Origin: Haliclona indistincta
Lineage: Eukaryota; Porifera; Demospongiae; Haplosclerida; Chalinidae
NCBI GenBank assembly: GCA_964017065.1
Contig: OZ024786.1
Location: 5,867,781-5,931,780 of the forward strand
DNA length: 64,000 nucleotides
Direction of reading: 5' to 3'
Below the pieces are notes generated by a model, which saw only the letters and a list, made by a program, of their open reading frames with translations, was not told the origin of the DNA and did no database searches. The first letter of the stretch is position 1, and every line of letters begins with the position of its first letter. The position numbers were made by a program, and so were the translations under genes. This document shows positions 63,647-64,000 of the stretch, piece after piece.

Positions 63647-64000
63647 GTAAGTTAAATATAGAGGAACATGACTATGCATAAGAGTACAAGTTTCGTGTGA
63701 AATAAAATGATACTGGAAGAGAGTGGATCTGGCCTGCAAAGTAGCATAAACATATTTAAAGTGCATGTGTTGCCAAATTGTCATGCTTCAAAAACTAAGC
63801 CAAAATTAAGTGATCTGCTTACTCAAGTTGATCACCACTGTTTGCACATCATAGCTAATAGTTCAGCCTAAGATCGGTCTAGAATTATAAAATTTATTCT
63901 TGCAGCATGTAAAATGACTCTAGACAGCATACCTGCTACAGTAAAAGTAGCATTGGATATTTTCTGATCTCTAAAAGTATGAGAGAATGAGACGTTTCTT
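63647..64000. other. probable intron to the window edge
   Basis: After the GTAAGT donor at 63647 no coding sequence is evident. An acceptor-like CTAAAAG near 63977 leads into a frame with an early stop. Confidence 0.35.

Noticed and set aside
1..64000. tRNA or rRNA genes
   Set aside because: No cloverleaf A/B box pair or rRNA-like block was seen by eye; the only tRNA-like word is the BEL primer site at 49364. A tRNA covariance search would be decisive.

Overview
The window looks like accessory nuclear DNA of an early-branching animal, most likely a demosponge. The grounds are AT-rich sequence, GT-AG introns of only about 50-60 nt, and a dense mix of animal transposon families with no ordinary conserved housekeeping gene. 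The species is an inference. Almost everything recognisable is mobile or mobile-derived, and most of it is decayed.

Layout. 1-9.2 kb holds a Tc1/mariner relic, two copies of a retroelement gag-like block, a broken piggyBac transposase, a hAT-like fragment and a decayed gene of a multi-copy unknown family. 9.9-13 kb is a seven-exon P-element/THAP9-like transposase pseudogene, followed by a Harbinger relic, a 51-bp tandem repeat, two MITEs and a possible nuclease exon. 16.4-25 kb is gene-poor, with minisatellites, local duplications and relics of a LINE-like reverse transcriptase, a PHD-ULP1 protein and a Pao/BEL element. 25.8-30 kb has a 390-codon minus-strand ORF with a PD-(D/E)XK-like core and a tandem array of exon-like units on the minus strand. 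30-38 kb contains RING, OB-fold-like, pogo and piggyBac fragments.

The centrepiece is 38409-45360, a nearly 7-kb DNA transposon with 35-bp terminal inverted repeats and dense subterminal repeats. Its two divergent genes are both intact by hand splicing: an 11-exon CACTA/TNP2-type transposase (973 codons, minus) and a 13-exon BEN-domain protein (302 codons, plus). The BEN gene contains four successive 18-nt microexons encoding variants of one hexapeptide. By analogy with plant En/Spm, the BEN protein may be the DNA-binding partner that recognises the subterminal repeats (inference).

45.7-48.6 kb is a truncated DIRS-like retroelement. 49247-55330 is a young Pao/BEL element with apparently identical 117-bp LTRs and a 5-bp target duplication, inserted into what looks like a coding exon; its pol frame carries one frameshift and one stop. 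55.9-58.0 kb is a convergent pair of a Harbinger/ISL2EU-type transposase and a YqaJ-like nuclease, both broken. 58.6-64 kb carries the C-terminal part of one HECT/G2E3-like gene, an unknown multi-copy family, and the N-terminal part of another HECT-type gene that runs to the window edge. No rRNA, tRNA or CRISPR was seen.
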